From positions 33,221 to 97,220 of the forward strand of contig NZ_JAFB01000036.1 in NCBI RefSeq assembly GCF_000519205.1: 64,000 bases of DNA, in the 5' to 3' direction. Below the pieces are notes generated by a model. It was not told the origin of the DNA. It ran no database searches and saw only the letters and a list, made by a program, of their open reading frames with translations. The stretch's first letter is position 1; each line of letters opens with the position of its first letter. A program made the translations under genes and the position numbers. This document shows positions 37,367 through 45,774 of the stretch, in pieces. This DNA is from Amycolatopsis taiwanensis DSM 45107 (GTDB taxonomy: Bacteria > Actinomycetota > Actinomycetes > Mycobacteriales > Pseudonocardiaceae).

Positions 37367-38359
37367 GTGTCCGAAGAACTCACCACCCGTGCCTCGGGGA
37401 AAACGGTGGCCGCGGTCGTGATCGCGGTCCTGGCTTGGGCTTCCGCTTTCGTCGTGATCCGCGACGTAGGGCATGCGATCTCGCCCGCGCCGATGACACT
37501 GCTGCGACTGGCAGTCGCGGGCGTCGCGCTCACCGTGCCGGTGGTGGCCAGGCACCGCGGCGCGGTCCGGCTCTCCCGCAAGTCGCTGCTGCTGGTGGTG
37601 ATCTACGCCGTGGTGTGGCTCGTGGCGTACACGATCGCCATCAACGCCGCCGAGCAGCACGTGGACGCGGGCACGACGGCACTACTGGTGAACATCGCGC
37701 CGCTGCTGGTCGCCTTCGGCGCCGGGATGTTCCTCGGCGAAGGCTATCCCCGGGCGCTCATCGGCGGCGGGGTCGTCGCGCTGGCCGGGGTCGCGATCAT
37801 CTCGCTGGGCGGCGTCGCCCACCGCGACTGGATCGGTGTCGTGCTGTCTGTTGCCGCCGCCGTCCTCTACGCCGGCGGCGTGCTGGTCCAGAAGGTCGCA
37901 TTGCGCAGTATCAACGAGTTCGTCGCCATCTGGCTCGGCTGCCTCATCGGCACGGTGGTACTCCTGCCATGGGCGCCGCAGTTGGCCGGGGAGTTGGCGG
38001 CGGCGTCGCCGGGTGAGATCACGGGTGCCGTGTACCTGGGACTGTGCCCGACCGCACTCGGGTTCACGGCATGGGCTTACGCGTTGCGGCGGATGAATGC
38101 CGGCCGGCTCACGGTGACCACGTACGCGATTCCCGCCGTGTCGGTGCTGATTTCCTGGCTGGCGCTTGACGAGATCCCGACCGTGTTCGGTCTCGTCGGG
38201 GGTGTGATCTGCCTGATCGGCATCGCGATCTCCCGGCGAACCCCGGCGGCCGGGACCCGGACCGGCCGAGTCCTTTTTGGACGGCGGCGGGGCCGCCGCC
38301 GGGAAACCTCGCCCCAGCCCTGCACCGGGATGGCCGCGGGCGGCGGCCGGCGCGGGTAG
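37367..38359 (+). CDS. EamA/DMT-family transporter
   Basis: This protein has 330 residues and ten hydrophobic helices in two EamA repeats: AAVVIAVLAWASAFVVIRD with PMTLLRLAVAGVAL, then IGVVLSVAAAVLYAGGVLVQ to LISWLALDEIPTVFGLVGGV. The last 50 residues are Arg/Gly-rich and cytoplasmic. Members export amino acids, cysteine or nucleobases. I chose the GTG giving VSEELTTRASG; a GTG 33 bases earlier gives an odd Cys/Arg-rich start. It is likely controlled by the divergent LysR regulator. Confidence 0.87.
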   Translation: MSEELTTRASGKTVAAVVIAVLAWASAFVVIRDVGHAISPAPMTLLRLAVAGVALTVPVVARHRGAVRLSRKSLLLVVIYAVVWLVAYTIAINAAEQHVDAGTTALLVNIAPLLVAFGAGMFLGEGYPRALIGGGVVALAGVAIISLGGVAHRDWIGVVLSVAAAVLYAGGVLVQKVALRSINEFVAIWLGCLIGTVVLLPWAPQLAGELAAASPGEITGAVYLGLCPTALGFTAWAYALRRMNAGRLTVTTYAIPAVSVLISWLALDEIPTVFGLVGGVICLIGIAISRRTPAAGTRTGRVLFGRRRGRRRETSPQPCTGMAAGGGRRG

Positions 38360-38434
38360 GCCGTTCATGGCAGTGGAACGTGCGGCAAGGGCCTGTTGAG
38401 GGGTTTGCCCGTGCGGCCACTAGAGTGCGCGATC

Positions 38435-39424
38435 ATGCGCTTCGGTTTGTTCGTGCCACAGGGATGGCGGCTGGATCTCGCCGGAATCGACCCCGCCGAG
38501 CAGTGGAACACCATGCTCGGCCTCGCGCGGTTCGCCGAGGACGGCCCGTTCGAGTCGATCTGGGTCTACGACCACTTCCACACCCGCCCGGCGCCCACCG
38601 ACGAAGCCACACACGAGGCATGGACGCTGATGGCGGCGTTCGCGGCCGCGACCAGCCGGGTCCGGCTCGGGCAGATGTGCACCTGCATGGGCTACCGCAA
38701 TCCGGCCTATCTCGCGAAGGTCGCCGCCACCACCGACGTGATCTCCGGCGGCCGGGTCGAGATGGGCATCGGCGCCGGCTGGTACGAGCACGAATGGCGC
38801 GCCTATGGCTACGGCTTTCCCTCGCCGGGGGAGCGGCTCGGCCAGTTGGACGAGGGTGTGCAGATCATGCGCCAGCTGTGGACCGAGGGCAGGGCCACCC
38901 TGGACGGCAAGCACTACCAGGTGAACGGTGCGATCTCGCGGCCGTTGCCGCTGCAGGACGGCGGTATTCCGCTGTGGATCGCCGGTGGCGGCGAGCGGAA
39001 GACGTTGCGGATCGCGGCCCGGTACGCGAGCTACACCAACTTCGCGGGCACGCCGGCCGAGTTCCGGCAGAAGTCCGAGGTGCTGGCGGCGCACTGCAAG
39101 GACGTGGGCACCGACTTCGACGCGATCGTGCGTTCGGCAAACTACAACCTGGTCATCGGTGAGACCGAGAAGGACGTGCAGGACCGGCTGTCCTGGATCC
39201 GCGCGCACTACGAACCGTACGTGCCCTCCGACGTTCTGGAAGCGGCATATCAGAACATGGCGAACGGACTGCTGGTGGGCACGCCGGAACAGGTCGCCGA
39301 GCGGCTGACCGAACTGCGGGGCCTGGGCATGACCTACGCGATCCTCTACGTCGCCGAGGCCGCCTACGATCGCTCGGGCATCGAGCTGTTCGTCCGCGAC
39401 GTCGTGCCGGCCCTGGCCGCCTAG
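38435..39424 (+). CDS. LLM-class, probably F420-dependent, oxidoreductase
   Basis: This 329-residue protein is a luciferase-like monooxygenase/F420 oxidoreductase barrel. It begins MRFGLFVPQGWRLDLAG and contains FESIWVYDHFHTRP, VRLGQMCTCMGYRNPAYLAK, GRVEMGIGAGWYEHEWRAYG and IPLWIAGGGERKTLRIAARY. The GIGAGWYEHE block is common in the F420-using branch. It reduces or oxidises an unknown organic substrate. It is monocistronic, with an acetyl/EamA gene upstream and a small minus-strand gene downstream. Confidence 0.9.
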   Translation: MRFGLFVPQGWRLDLAGIDPAEQWNTMLGLARFAEDGPFESIWVYDHFHTRPAPTDEATHEAWTLMAAFAAATSRVRLGQMCTCMGYRNPAYLAKVAATTDVISGGRVEMGIGAGWYEHEWRAYGYGFPSPGERLGQLDEGVQIMRQLWTEGRATLDGKHYQVNGAISRPLPLQDGGIPLWIAGGGERKTLRIAARYASYTNFAGTPAEFRQKSEVLAAHCKDVGTDFDAIVRSANYNLVIGETEKDVQDRLSWIRAHYEPYVPSDVLEAAYQNMANGLLVGTPEQVAERLTELRGLGMTYAILYVAEAAYDRSGIELFVRDVVPALAA

Positions 39425-39477
39425 AGTGGGGGTTTCCGCCCGGGGTGACCCGCGCCCGTTGAAACACTGTCCAGCCG

Positions 39478-39684
39478 TCAGGCCGCGGACTCCCGCGGGC
39501 TGGTGCCCGGAGCGGAGCGCCGGCCCAGCTGCTCCAGCAGGGTGTTCATCCTGATTTCGGCGCGGATCATGCGGTTGGTGTCGTCGAGGTTGCGCGCCTG
39601 CTTGAGATCCTGCAGCGCGTCGGCGATCATCCGGTGCAAGGTCGGGACGGGGAATTCTCGGGTCAGGCTCATGGGAAAGCTCAT
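39478..39684 (-). CDS. Small hypothetical protein
   Basis: This is a 68-residue protein of unknown function. It has one long amphipathic helix (PTLHRMIADALQDLKQARNL and onward to MNTLLEQLGRR) and a Ser/Pro-rich tail. An internal ATG at 39672 is an alternative start. The start region has only a weak SD (GAGG too close for the first ATG). The hydrophobic heptads suggest a coiled-coil or a helix-hairpin partner. I do not recognise a family. Confidence 0.5.
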   Translation of the reverse strand: MSFPMSLTREFPVPTLHRMIADALQDLKQARNLDDTNRMIRAEIRMNTLLEQLGRRSAPGTSPRESAA

Positions 39685-39931
39685 TGCCTCTGACGTAGTC
39701 GGGTTGTTGGCGGCCGGAACTGCCGAGCGAGGTCGGGGCCCGGCCCGGCAGTGCTGGTGGCTGGGGTTGGGGCCGCACCCCGCGAATGCGCGTGGCGGTC
39801 GGCCGCTTCTTCTAGGTTGCCCGGCCGGCGCCGGCGGCGAATCCGCGAACATACCGACATCCCTACCGAATTCCGGTCGTCCGGATACGGAGTGACTTCG
39901 CCAGCGTTCCGGGCGCAAACCGGCTGCGTCG

Positions 39932-40675
39932 TCAGGCGGTACCCGTGCGTGGTGTTCCGGCCAAAGTGGTCGCCCGGATGAACGCGATGACCTGGGGCCA
40001 GGAAAGGTCGTACGCGGCCTTGTTGACGGGATTGCCGTGCCGGTTCCGGGCGGAGAAGCCGTGCTCGGCGCCGGGATAGAAATGAATCAGGCTCGGCCCG
40101 GCCGCACGGGAGAGGAGCGCGGCTTCCAGGCGCTGGAAGCTTTTCCGGGGGACCAGGTTGTCCGCGCTCGGATACAGCATCATGACGGGCGCGGTGACCT
40201 CGGCCGTGGCGCCGACCGCGTCGATCGTGTGGTTCGGCGCGGGGGTGCCGGGCACCGTCGGGTGGTAGGCGACCACATTGGCCAGCCGGTGGTCCCGCCC
40301 GGCGAGCAGCAGCGCGAACCGGCCGCCCATGCACCAGCCGATCGTGCCCACCCGGTCGCAACCGAGCTCGCCGAACAGGTGGTCGGCCAACCGGGACATC
40401 TCCTGCAAACAGGATTGATCGTCCAGTTCGGACATCCATCGGCTGAGCACGTCGAACGGGGTCTCGTCGCCACCCGGCCGGCCCTGCCAGGGATCCCAGG
40501 ACAGCGCGGTGACGCCGGCGGAGGCGATGTCGTCGGCGAACTCGCGGAGCTGCTTGCCGATACCGGCGATCATCGGTAGCAGCAGCATCCCGCCCGTGGA
40601 GCCACCGGGCGGCCGCGACAGGTAGGCGTTGAGCCCGTCGACCGTGATCAGGGAGTTTTCGATGTCCACTGACAT
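39932..40675 (-). CDS. Dienelactone hydrolase family protein
   Basis: This 247-residue protein has the DLH family pattern: GMLLLPMIAGIGKQLREFAD, the nucleophile motif GWCMGGRFAL with Cys near 119, Asp in LYPSADNLVP, and His in YPGAEHGFSAR near 213. The family hydrolyses dienelactones in chloroaromatic breakdown, or other lactones and esters. No catabolic genes adjoin it, so its substrate is open. The start MSVDIENSLI was chosen because the longer frame upstream has no SD. It is divergent from lepB. Confidence 0.88.
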   Translation of the reverse strand: MSVDIENSLITVDGLNAYLSRPPGGSTGGMLLLPMIAGIGKQLREFADDIASAGVTALSWDPWQGRPGGDETPFDVLSRWMSELDDQSCLQEMSRLADHLFGELGCDRVGTIGWCMGGRFALLLAGRDHRLANVVAYHPTVPGTPAPNHTIDAVGATAEVTAPVMMLYPSADNLVPRKSFQRLEAALLSRAAGPSLIHFYPGAEHGFSARNRHGNPVNKAAYDLSWPQVIAFIRATTLAGTPRTGTA

Positions 40676-40748
40676 GCCGACCACACTATGGCCCGGCGCG
40701 GGGCTTCGACCAGGGGCAGGGCTGCTCCGGTTCCGATAGCCTGAATCC

Positions 40749-41546
40749 ATGCGTGGACCCGGGTCGCCGGACGCCGGCGCGCCGGAACCGGAGCGTCCTG
40801 ATCCCGGCGAGCACGGAGAGTCCGGCAGATCCGGGAAAAGGCGCCGCGGGAAGCGGCGGAGACGCTTGTCGTTCTGGGTGGAGTTGCCGGTCCTGATCGT
40901 CGTGGCGCTGGGGCTGGCGTTCTTGTTCCAGAACTTCGTCGCGCGGGTCTATTCGATCCCGTCGGAGTCGATGGAGACCACGTTGCACGGCTGCACCGGG
41001 TGCTACGGCGACAAGATCCTGGTCGACAAGGTCGTCTTCGACTTCACCGAGCCCGCGCCGGGTGACGTGACCGTGTTCCGGGGCCCGCCGGCCTGGCTGC
41101 TCCGGGAAGGACCGCAGGCACGGCCCGCGAATCCGGTGGTGTGGTTCTTCCAGCAGGTCGGCTCGGTGTTCGGCCTCAGCGCGCCCGACGAGCGCGACTT
41201 CGTCAAGCGGATCATTGCCGTGGGTGGTCAAACGGTTTCCTGTTGTGACAGCGAAAACCGGGTACTGGTCGACGGCAAGCCGTTGACCGAGCCGTACCTG
41301 TACTGGGACGACCCCGGCAACCAGCACCAGCAATCGTTCCCTCCGGTGACCGTGCCGCCGGGCACGGTGTGGGTGATGGGCGACAACCGCAACAACTCGT
41401 GTGACTCGCGTTGCCAGGGCGACGGTGGATCGAACGGCGTCGTGCCGGTGTCCGACATCATCGGCAAGGCACGGTTCATCGTGCTGCCACCCAGCCGGTG
41501 GGGTGGCGTGAGTGACATCAACCCGCAGACCGGCCAGGCACCCTAG
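40749..41546 (+). CDS. lepB: Signal peptidase I
   Basis: This protein has 265 residues. A basic, Pro/Gly-rich cytoplasmic tail of about 40 residues precedes one membrane helix (FWVELPVLIVVALGLAFLF). The catalytic Ser is in VYSIPSESMETTL (about S74). The catalytic Lys is in ERDFVKRIIAVGG (about K153). GDNRNNSCDSR is box E. A Cys-containing insert (GCTGCYGD, VSCCDSEN) is common in actinobacterial SPases. It removes Sec and Tat signal peptides at the membrane surface. Confidence 0.95.
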   Translation: MRGPGSPDAGAPEPERPDPGEHGESGRSGKRRRGKRRRRLSFWVELPVLIVVALGLAFLFQNFVARVYSIPSESMETTLHGCTGCYGDKILVDKVVFDFTEPAPGDVTVFRGPPAWLLREGPQARPANPVVWFFQQVGSVFGLSAPDERDFVKRIIAVGGQTVSCCDSENRVLVDGKPLTEPYLYWDDPGNQHQQSFPPVTVPPGTVWVMGDNRNNSCDSRCQGDGGSNGVVPVSDIIGKARFIVLPPSRWGGVSDINPQTGQAP

Positions 41547-41560
41547 CCCGCCCCACCGGG

Positions 41561-42235
41561 TCAGAACAGGCTCGCGTAGGCGATGACGTTGTCTTCGTAG
41601 CTGCCTGCCGCCCGGTCGAAACTGCCACCGCAGGTGATCAGGCGCAACTGCGGTGTGTCCGTGTCGCCGTAGACCGCCTGGGTCGGGAACCGGTCCTTGG
41701 GCACCTCGTCGACACGGACGATCCGGAACCGGGCGGTCGTGCCGTCCTTACGGTCGACGTCGACCTCGTCGCCCGGCGCCAGCTTCTTCAGGTCGTAGAA
41801 GGCGCCCTTCTTCCCGTAGCCGTCGACATGGGCGAGGAGCACGGCGGGCCCGGTCTCGCCCGGGGTCGGGCCGAAGCGGTACCAGCCTGACTTCTCGGGC
41901 TGGGCGAGCGGCGGGACCTCGACGGTGCCATCGTGGTTGAGGCCGAGCGGCATGATGTTGGACCGCACGTCGATCTTCGGAATCCGGACATTGGTCGGCA
42001 TCGAGCGGGACATGGGCACCGCCTTGGGCGCCGGGGCCGCGGATGAGGCCTCCGGTCCGGCCGTGAGGGTCGCGGGCGGACCGGAGGTGGAGCGCGAGTT
42101 GCTGGCCACCGAGGCGCCGGTGCAGCCCATCGAGGTGGTCAGCACCATGCAGAAACCCAGCACGAGAGCGAACAAGCGGCGGCGTGCCGCCGGCACCGGC
42201 GCGCCTCGGTGGCTGCGGGAGAGGGAACGGGTCAT
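41561..42235 (-). CDS. Class F sortase
   Basis: This protein has 224 residues. An N-terminal basic stretch and one hydrophobic helix (LFALVLGFCMVLTTSMGC) precede a Ser/Ala/Pro linker. The sortase barrel has VRIPKIDVRSNIMPLGLN, the catalytic His in AVLLAHVDGYG (about H136), Cys in RLITCGGSFDR (about C202) and Arg in the same block. These are the class F signatures. Its start overlaps the stop of the Gln-Gly repeat gene by one base (TGATG). Sortases attach secreted proteins to the wall, but the neighbour has no clear LPxTG motif. Confidence 0.9.
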   Translation of the reverse strand: MTRSLSRSHRGAPVPAARRRLFALVLGFCMVLTTSMGCTGASVASNSRSTSGPPATLTAGPEASSAAPAPKAVPMSRSMPTNVRIPKIDVRSNIMPLGLNHDGTVEVPPLAQPEKSGWYRFGPTPGETGPAVLLAHVDGYGKKGAFYDLKKLAPGDEVDVDRKDGTTARFRIVRVDEVPKDRFPTQAVYGDTDTPQLRLITCGGSFDRAAGSYEDNVIAYASLF

Positions 42236-42954
42236 CAGTTGGTCGCGAGTGAACCGTCCCCGGCGGCGACCGGCCCGGACGGCACCGCCTGCTGGACGGT
42301 CGTCGTGGTGGTCGACGTCGGCCAGTTGCTCTGGTAGTTGCCGTTGTTGCCGTTATTGCCGCCGTTGTTGCCCTGGCCCTGCTGGCCCTGGCCCTGCTGA
42401 CCTTGGCCCTGCTGACCTTGGCCCTGCTGGCCCTGGCCCTGCTGACCTTGGCCCTGCTGGCCCTGGCCCTGCTGGCCCTGGCCCTGCTGACCTTGGCCCT
42501 GCTGGCCTTGGCCCTGCTGGCCCTGGCCCTGCTGACCTTGGCCCTGCTGGCCCTGGCCCTGCTGGCCCTGGCCCTGCTGACCCTGACCTTGGCCCTGCTG
42601 GAGTTGCGGGCCCTGGCCCTGCTGGGGGAACTGGCCCTGGCCCAGCGCCTGCCCCAGGGCCTGGCCCAGGTCCTGGCCCTGCTGGCCCATGCCTTCCTGG
42701 GGGAACTGGCCCTGCTCGCCCAGGCCTTGGGCCTGCTCGCCGTCCTGGCCCTGCTCGCCCAGCCCGTTGTCTTCGCCTTGACCCTCCTGACCGGGCATGC
42801 CGGCCGGCGGGATCAGGTTGCCGGGTGCCTGAGCGTGCACGCCGACCCTCGCGCCCGCGGGGGCGGCCTGGGCCGTGGCTACGGCCGTGCCGACGGACAC
42901 CGCCGCGACAGCCGCCGCGCCGAGGACCGCACCAAGTATCTGACGTTGTTTCAT
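42235..42954 (-). CDS. Secreted Gln-Gly repeat protein
   Basis: This protein has 239 residues. The signal peptide MKQRQILGAVLGAAAVAAVS ends near AQAAPAG. Residues about 50-110 are Gly/Gln/Glu-rich. From about 115 to 195 a GQGQQ pentapeptide repeats about 15 times. Then comes an Asn-Gly block (NNGGNNGNNGN) and a Thr-rich tail. It is low complexity with no enzyme motif, and no LPxTG is visible. It is translationally coupled to the class F sortase, so it may be a wall or surface structural protein, possibly handled by it. Function is unknown. Confidence 0.75.
   Translation of the reverse strand: MKQRQILGAVLGAAAVAAVSVGTAVATAQAAPAGARVGVHAQAPGNLIPPAGMPGQEGQGEDNGLGEQGQDGEQAQGLGEQGQFPQEGMGQQGQDLGQALGQALGQGQFPQQGQGPQLQQGQGQGQQGQGQQGQGQQGQGQQGQGQQGQGQQGQGQQGQGQQGQGQQGQGQQGQGQQGQGQQGQGQQGQGQQGQGNNGGNNGNNGNYQSNWPTSTTTTTVQQAVPSGPVAAGDGSLATN
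42371..42600. repeat. 15-bp in-gene tandem repeat encoding GQGQQ
   Basis: About fifteen 15-bp copies of GGCCCTGCTG plus a GCCCT/ACCTT variant run without break on the + strand; the coding strand is minus. The variation is mostly synonymous (CAG/CAA and Gly codons), so the peptide stays constant while DNA drifts. Copy number is likely unstable by slippage. Confidence 0.9.
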
Positions 42955-43488
42955 TCTCTAACCCCTTGCTCGTGTCTGGCCCGTCACAGGCGAACGAAAT
43001 CATTCATCGTCCGGATAACGGTCAGACTCGATCGCACAATGGGGTGTACAGCGTCCGGGTGAACATGAAGAAGAAAATTATTCAAGTATCTGGCCGTACT
43101 TTTCGGAATTGTGTTCAACCGGGTTAAAAGGGGAGTGTTACTGCTGGTCGAGGTGGCTTCGGGGCGATTCACGTGTGGTCGACCCGCCTGCTTTTCGCGC
43201 GGATTTATTGTCGTTATTGATCGTGTTGAAACCGTTGACCCAAGCAATTTTATCCATGCTGTTCATTGAACAACGCAGCGTGCTTGCCCAGTGTGCACGC
43301 CGTTGCGAGTATTCGGAAACCGTGATCGCCGCGTTCGTTGCTCAGTGTATAACGTCCTATACGGCGGCCTCGAGTTTTCCCGGTCACGGTTACGGGTATG
43401 CGGTGCGCATCGGCGCAACCGAACCGCTACCGGCCGGCGCCGGCCGGCCGGGAAACCTCGCAGCCCATCGACATCGGGAGCGACAGCC
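42955..43488. other. Long intergenic region, lower GC
   Basis: About 530 bases with no convincing gene. It is visibly more AT-rich than its flanks (for example around 43060-43110 and 43195-43260), as for a regulatory or transferred segment. It holds one copy of the shared 22-bp element at 43346-43367. Confidence 0.6.
43346..43367. promoter_or_regulatory. 22-bp element shared with 63.7 kb, copy 1
   Basis: TGTATAACG, one base T, then CCTATACGGCGG. A second copy near 63.7 kb differs only at that one base. GTATA and TATAC form 5-bp inverted arms with a 6-base spacer, a GntR-like operator layout. It lies 122 bases upstream of the DUF3040-like gene. Confidence 0.6.
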
Positions 43489-43887
43489 ATGGTTTTCCGA
43501 TCACGTGAAGAGCGCGCCCTGGCCGCGCTCGACCGCGTCCTTTCCGCGGACCCCACCCTGGCCACGCTGGCGACGTTGTTCGCCGCACCGCCGCGGCCGG
43601 CCGTGCCCCGGCGATTGACAGCCGGCCTGGTGGCACGGCTGGTGCGGTGGCCGGCCCCACGGTGGCGAAATGTTGTCCTCGCCGTCGCGGTGCTGGCCGC
43701 GCTCGGCGGCGCGCTCGCCTCGGCCCTGGTCGGACCGCCTGCCCTGGCGGTGGCGTGCGGGGTGGTGGCCGGCGCCGCCGGGATGAGGTTGCTCGGCGAA
43801 TTCGTGCGCGGCAAGGCGTCCTGGCCGGTCGATCGCCGTCGTCACCTGCGCAGGTCCGGCAAGGCGCACCACCAACGTCGCGAATGA
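43489..43887 (+). CDS. DUF3040-like small membrane protein
   Basis: This 132-residue protein has an N-terminal helix MVFRSREERALAALDRVLSA that resembles the DUF3040 start (a short helix with conserved E-R-x-L and DP). Two hydrophobic segments (NVVLAVAVLAALGGALASAL and LAVACGVVAGAAGMRLLG) and a basic tail follow. Function is unknown. No upstream SD is strong; GGGAGCGACAGCC precedes the ATG. Confidence 0.65.
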   Translation: MVFRSREERALAALDRVLSADPTLATLATLFAAPPRPAVPRRLTAGLVARLVRWPAPRWRNVVLAVAVLAALGGALASALVGPPALAVACGVVAGAAGMRLLGEFVRGKASWPVDRRRHLRRSGKAHHQRRE

Positions 43888-43930
43888 CCCGCCAAGCGGT
43901 CGCGGTCCGCGTTCGCCGAGGCCGGTTCGG

Positions 43931-44176
43931 TCACGGCCGCGCCGGCGACTGAACCGGGGAGCCGGGTGTCGACGCGGTGAGCCGCGTGAGGCGGTAATGC
44001 GCCAGCCGGTGCAACATCTCGTCCAGTGCCGCGGGGACCACCTGTCCTTCCAGGTCCCGTCTGGCCGAGAGCACGACGTCCTCCAGATCCGCCCGGGACA
44101 CGATCCCGGCGAATTCGTGTGCCAGTTGCTCCGTCACGCGCCACACGTGCTCGTCGGCCGGAGCCTTATCCGACAT
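43931..44176 (-). CDS. Small three-helix protein
   Basis: This 81-residue protein reads MSDKAPADEHVWRVTEQLAH, then EFAGIVSRADLEDVVLSARR and LDEMLHRLAHYRLTRL. This resembles the three-helix-bundle dimerisation proteins common in actinobacteria (DUF3562-like), from pattern only. The ATG at 44176 has AAGGA at 5 bases; an ATG six bases earlier has none. It may be a regulatory or adaptor protein. Confidence 0.6.
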   Translation of the reverse strand: MSDKAPADEHVWRVTEQLAHEFAGIVSRADLEDVVLSARRDLEGQVVPAALDEMLHRLAHYRLTRLTASTPGSPVQSPARP

Positions 44177-44319
44177 GACCATCCTTACGTCGTTTTCCGA
44201 TGTGGACGAACCAGGTCATCGCGCGCCCGAATTCGCCGCCGCCGGGTCCGTAGGTGCGAAACCCGGGTTTCGCGGGAATCCCCGTTGGGTATTGACCGGG
44301 TCGGGCAGGAGGTGACGCC

Positions 44320-44568
44320 GTGCACAGTGGTTCGGGGCGCGGTTCGACCGGTCCCCAGCGAAGAGGGCGGCGCCGTACCGTGCTGTTCCCGACCGGTTTC
44401 GTCGTACTGGCCGGGATCGCCGGCACAATCGTCGCCGCCCTGTTCGGTCTTCCCGCGCCGGCGGCCGCGAGCGGCGTCGCGGTGATCACCAGCACCAGCG
44501 TGCTGCTCGTCGAGCTCTACGCCGAGCAGGGATTCCGCTGGTACCGCCCGCGTTGGCCGGTCAGGTGA
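44320..44568 (+). CDS. Small membrane protein
   Basis: This 82-residue protein starts at GTG. A basic N-terminal tail of about 20 residues is followed by two hydrophobic segments (FPTGFVVLAGIAGTIVAALF and AAASGVAVITSTSVLLVELY) and a short basic end. I do not recognise a family. It is convergent with the acetate-transporter gene, 7 bases apart. Confidence 0.5.
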   Translation: MHSGSGRGSTGPQRRGRRRTVLFPTGFVVLAGIAGTIVAALFGLPAPAAASGVAVITSTSVLLVELYAEQGFRWYRPRWPVR

Positions 44569-44575
44569 GCCGGAT

Positions 44576-45340
44576 CTACTGGCCCACCTTGATGCCGGGC
44601 TCGCCGCGTTCGAACTGGATTGACCGCTGCAGTTCGCCGGCACTTGGCACATGTACCACCTTGGTACCCAGCAGGCCGACAGGGAGGACGGGCCGCTTGT
44701 AGGTGGCTTCCAGCACCATGGCACTGGCGGTGTACCAGGCGAATACGGCCGAGGCGACGAGGAAGTACGCGGCGATCACGACCAGCGCGGTGAAGCTGGC
44801 GCACAGGCCGATGGCCAGCAGCGTCGACCCCGCGGCCAGGGTGAACAGCACCAGCGCCAGGGCGGTGTTCTCCACCAGGGAGGCGACGAAACCGGTCCAC
44901 GTGACGGCGGCCAGACCGATGAACCAGAATCCGAACGCGACCGCGGCGGTGTGGCTGATCGCCGTGCTGGGCAGCCCGCCCAGGGCGATGAACGCCTGAT
45001 ATATGCCGTAGCCGATCCAGAACGAGCCCCACGCTCCGTGGATACCGGTGGCCAACGCGTCCCTGGCCCGGTAAGACCACATGGCGGCGAGGAGTTGGGC
45101 GATACCACCGAAGGTGAACGCGAACGGCGCGAGAATCGCCGGCGTCACCAGGCTGTCACCGAACCAGCCGGCGAGGTTGGCCGCGACCATGAAGGTGGAT
45201 ACCGCGAACCCGAACAGCCCCAGGATCGACGGGGCGGCTACCGGGCTCAGGTTGATGTGGGTGTGCTCTCGCCAGAATGAGTATTCCGCGCCGTCACCCC
45301 CTCCGGTCTGCCCACTGGACACGGGCATGCTCGCAGTCAT
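44576..45340 (-). CDS. satP: GPR1/FUN34/YaaH-type acetate/succinate transporter
   Basis: This protein has 254 residues and six membrane helices. The N-terminus INLSPVAAPSILGLFGFAVS is the diagnostic YaaH motif (NPxPxGL-like), followed by GGIAQLLAAMWSYRARDALA (the family signature before TM3) and AWGSFWIGYGIYQAF. It moves acetate or succinate with protons. Acetyl-CoA synthetase lies 25 kb away, so the two are not an operon. Confidence 0.92.
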   Translation of the reverse strand: MTASMPVSSGQTGGGDGAEYSFWREHTHINLSPVAAPSILGLFGFAVSTFMVAANLAGWFGDSLVTPAILAPFAFTFGGIAQLLAAMWSYRARDALATGIHGAWGSFWIGYGIYQAFIALGGLPSTAISHTAAVAFGFWFIGLAAVTWTGFVASLVENTALALVLFTLAAGSTLLAIGLCASFTALVVIAAYFLVASAVFAWYTASAMVLEATYKRPVLPVGLLGTKVVHVPSAGELQRSIQFERGEPGIKVGQ

Positions 45341-45774
45341 GGCTACCCTCCTTCTCCGCAGGGAGTTTCACCATCGGATACCCGCGAACGGACGAATCAC
45401 GCCTGGACACCGCGCTGTGACGAGCGCGACATCCGGTCCGGTGAGTCCGGTGAACAGGGACTTCTGGCGCCGGAACCGGTCGGCGGCCTCCGCTCGGACG
45501 CCGCCATGCCGGTGACGTTCTGCTGCCCGCTCGCCCGGCCGCCGCCCGGCCCCGGCTCGGTCCCGCACCGTGGGCCCAGAGCCGGAGCCCCGAAACCTTG
45601 AACACAAGCGGGGGCCCGCCGTCCACATGCAACCGTCTCTGGGTTGGCGCGTGCGGTTTCGCGACTCAATGCATTGGTGTGCAATGGAGTTGTCGCGCGG
45701 AAGAAGTCCATTCCGGACTGCGGTGTCACTTCATGGCCGTTATGCTGGGCTGCCCCCGGGGAGGAAGGAGTGCC
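45341..45774. other. Divergent intergenic region with small inverted repeat
   Basis: About 430 bases between satP (leftward) and a hydrolase gene (rightward). CATTG and CAATG separated by 5 bases lie at 45671-45685 and could be an operator. No gene is supported here. Confidence 0.45.

Noticed and set aside
42353..43127. Open frames on both strands across the 15-bp repeat
   Set aside because: The repeat has no stop in any frame, so long frames (poly Ala-Leu and Gly-Pro) arise automatically; only the frame with a signal peptide and sortase coupling is credible.
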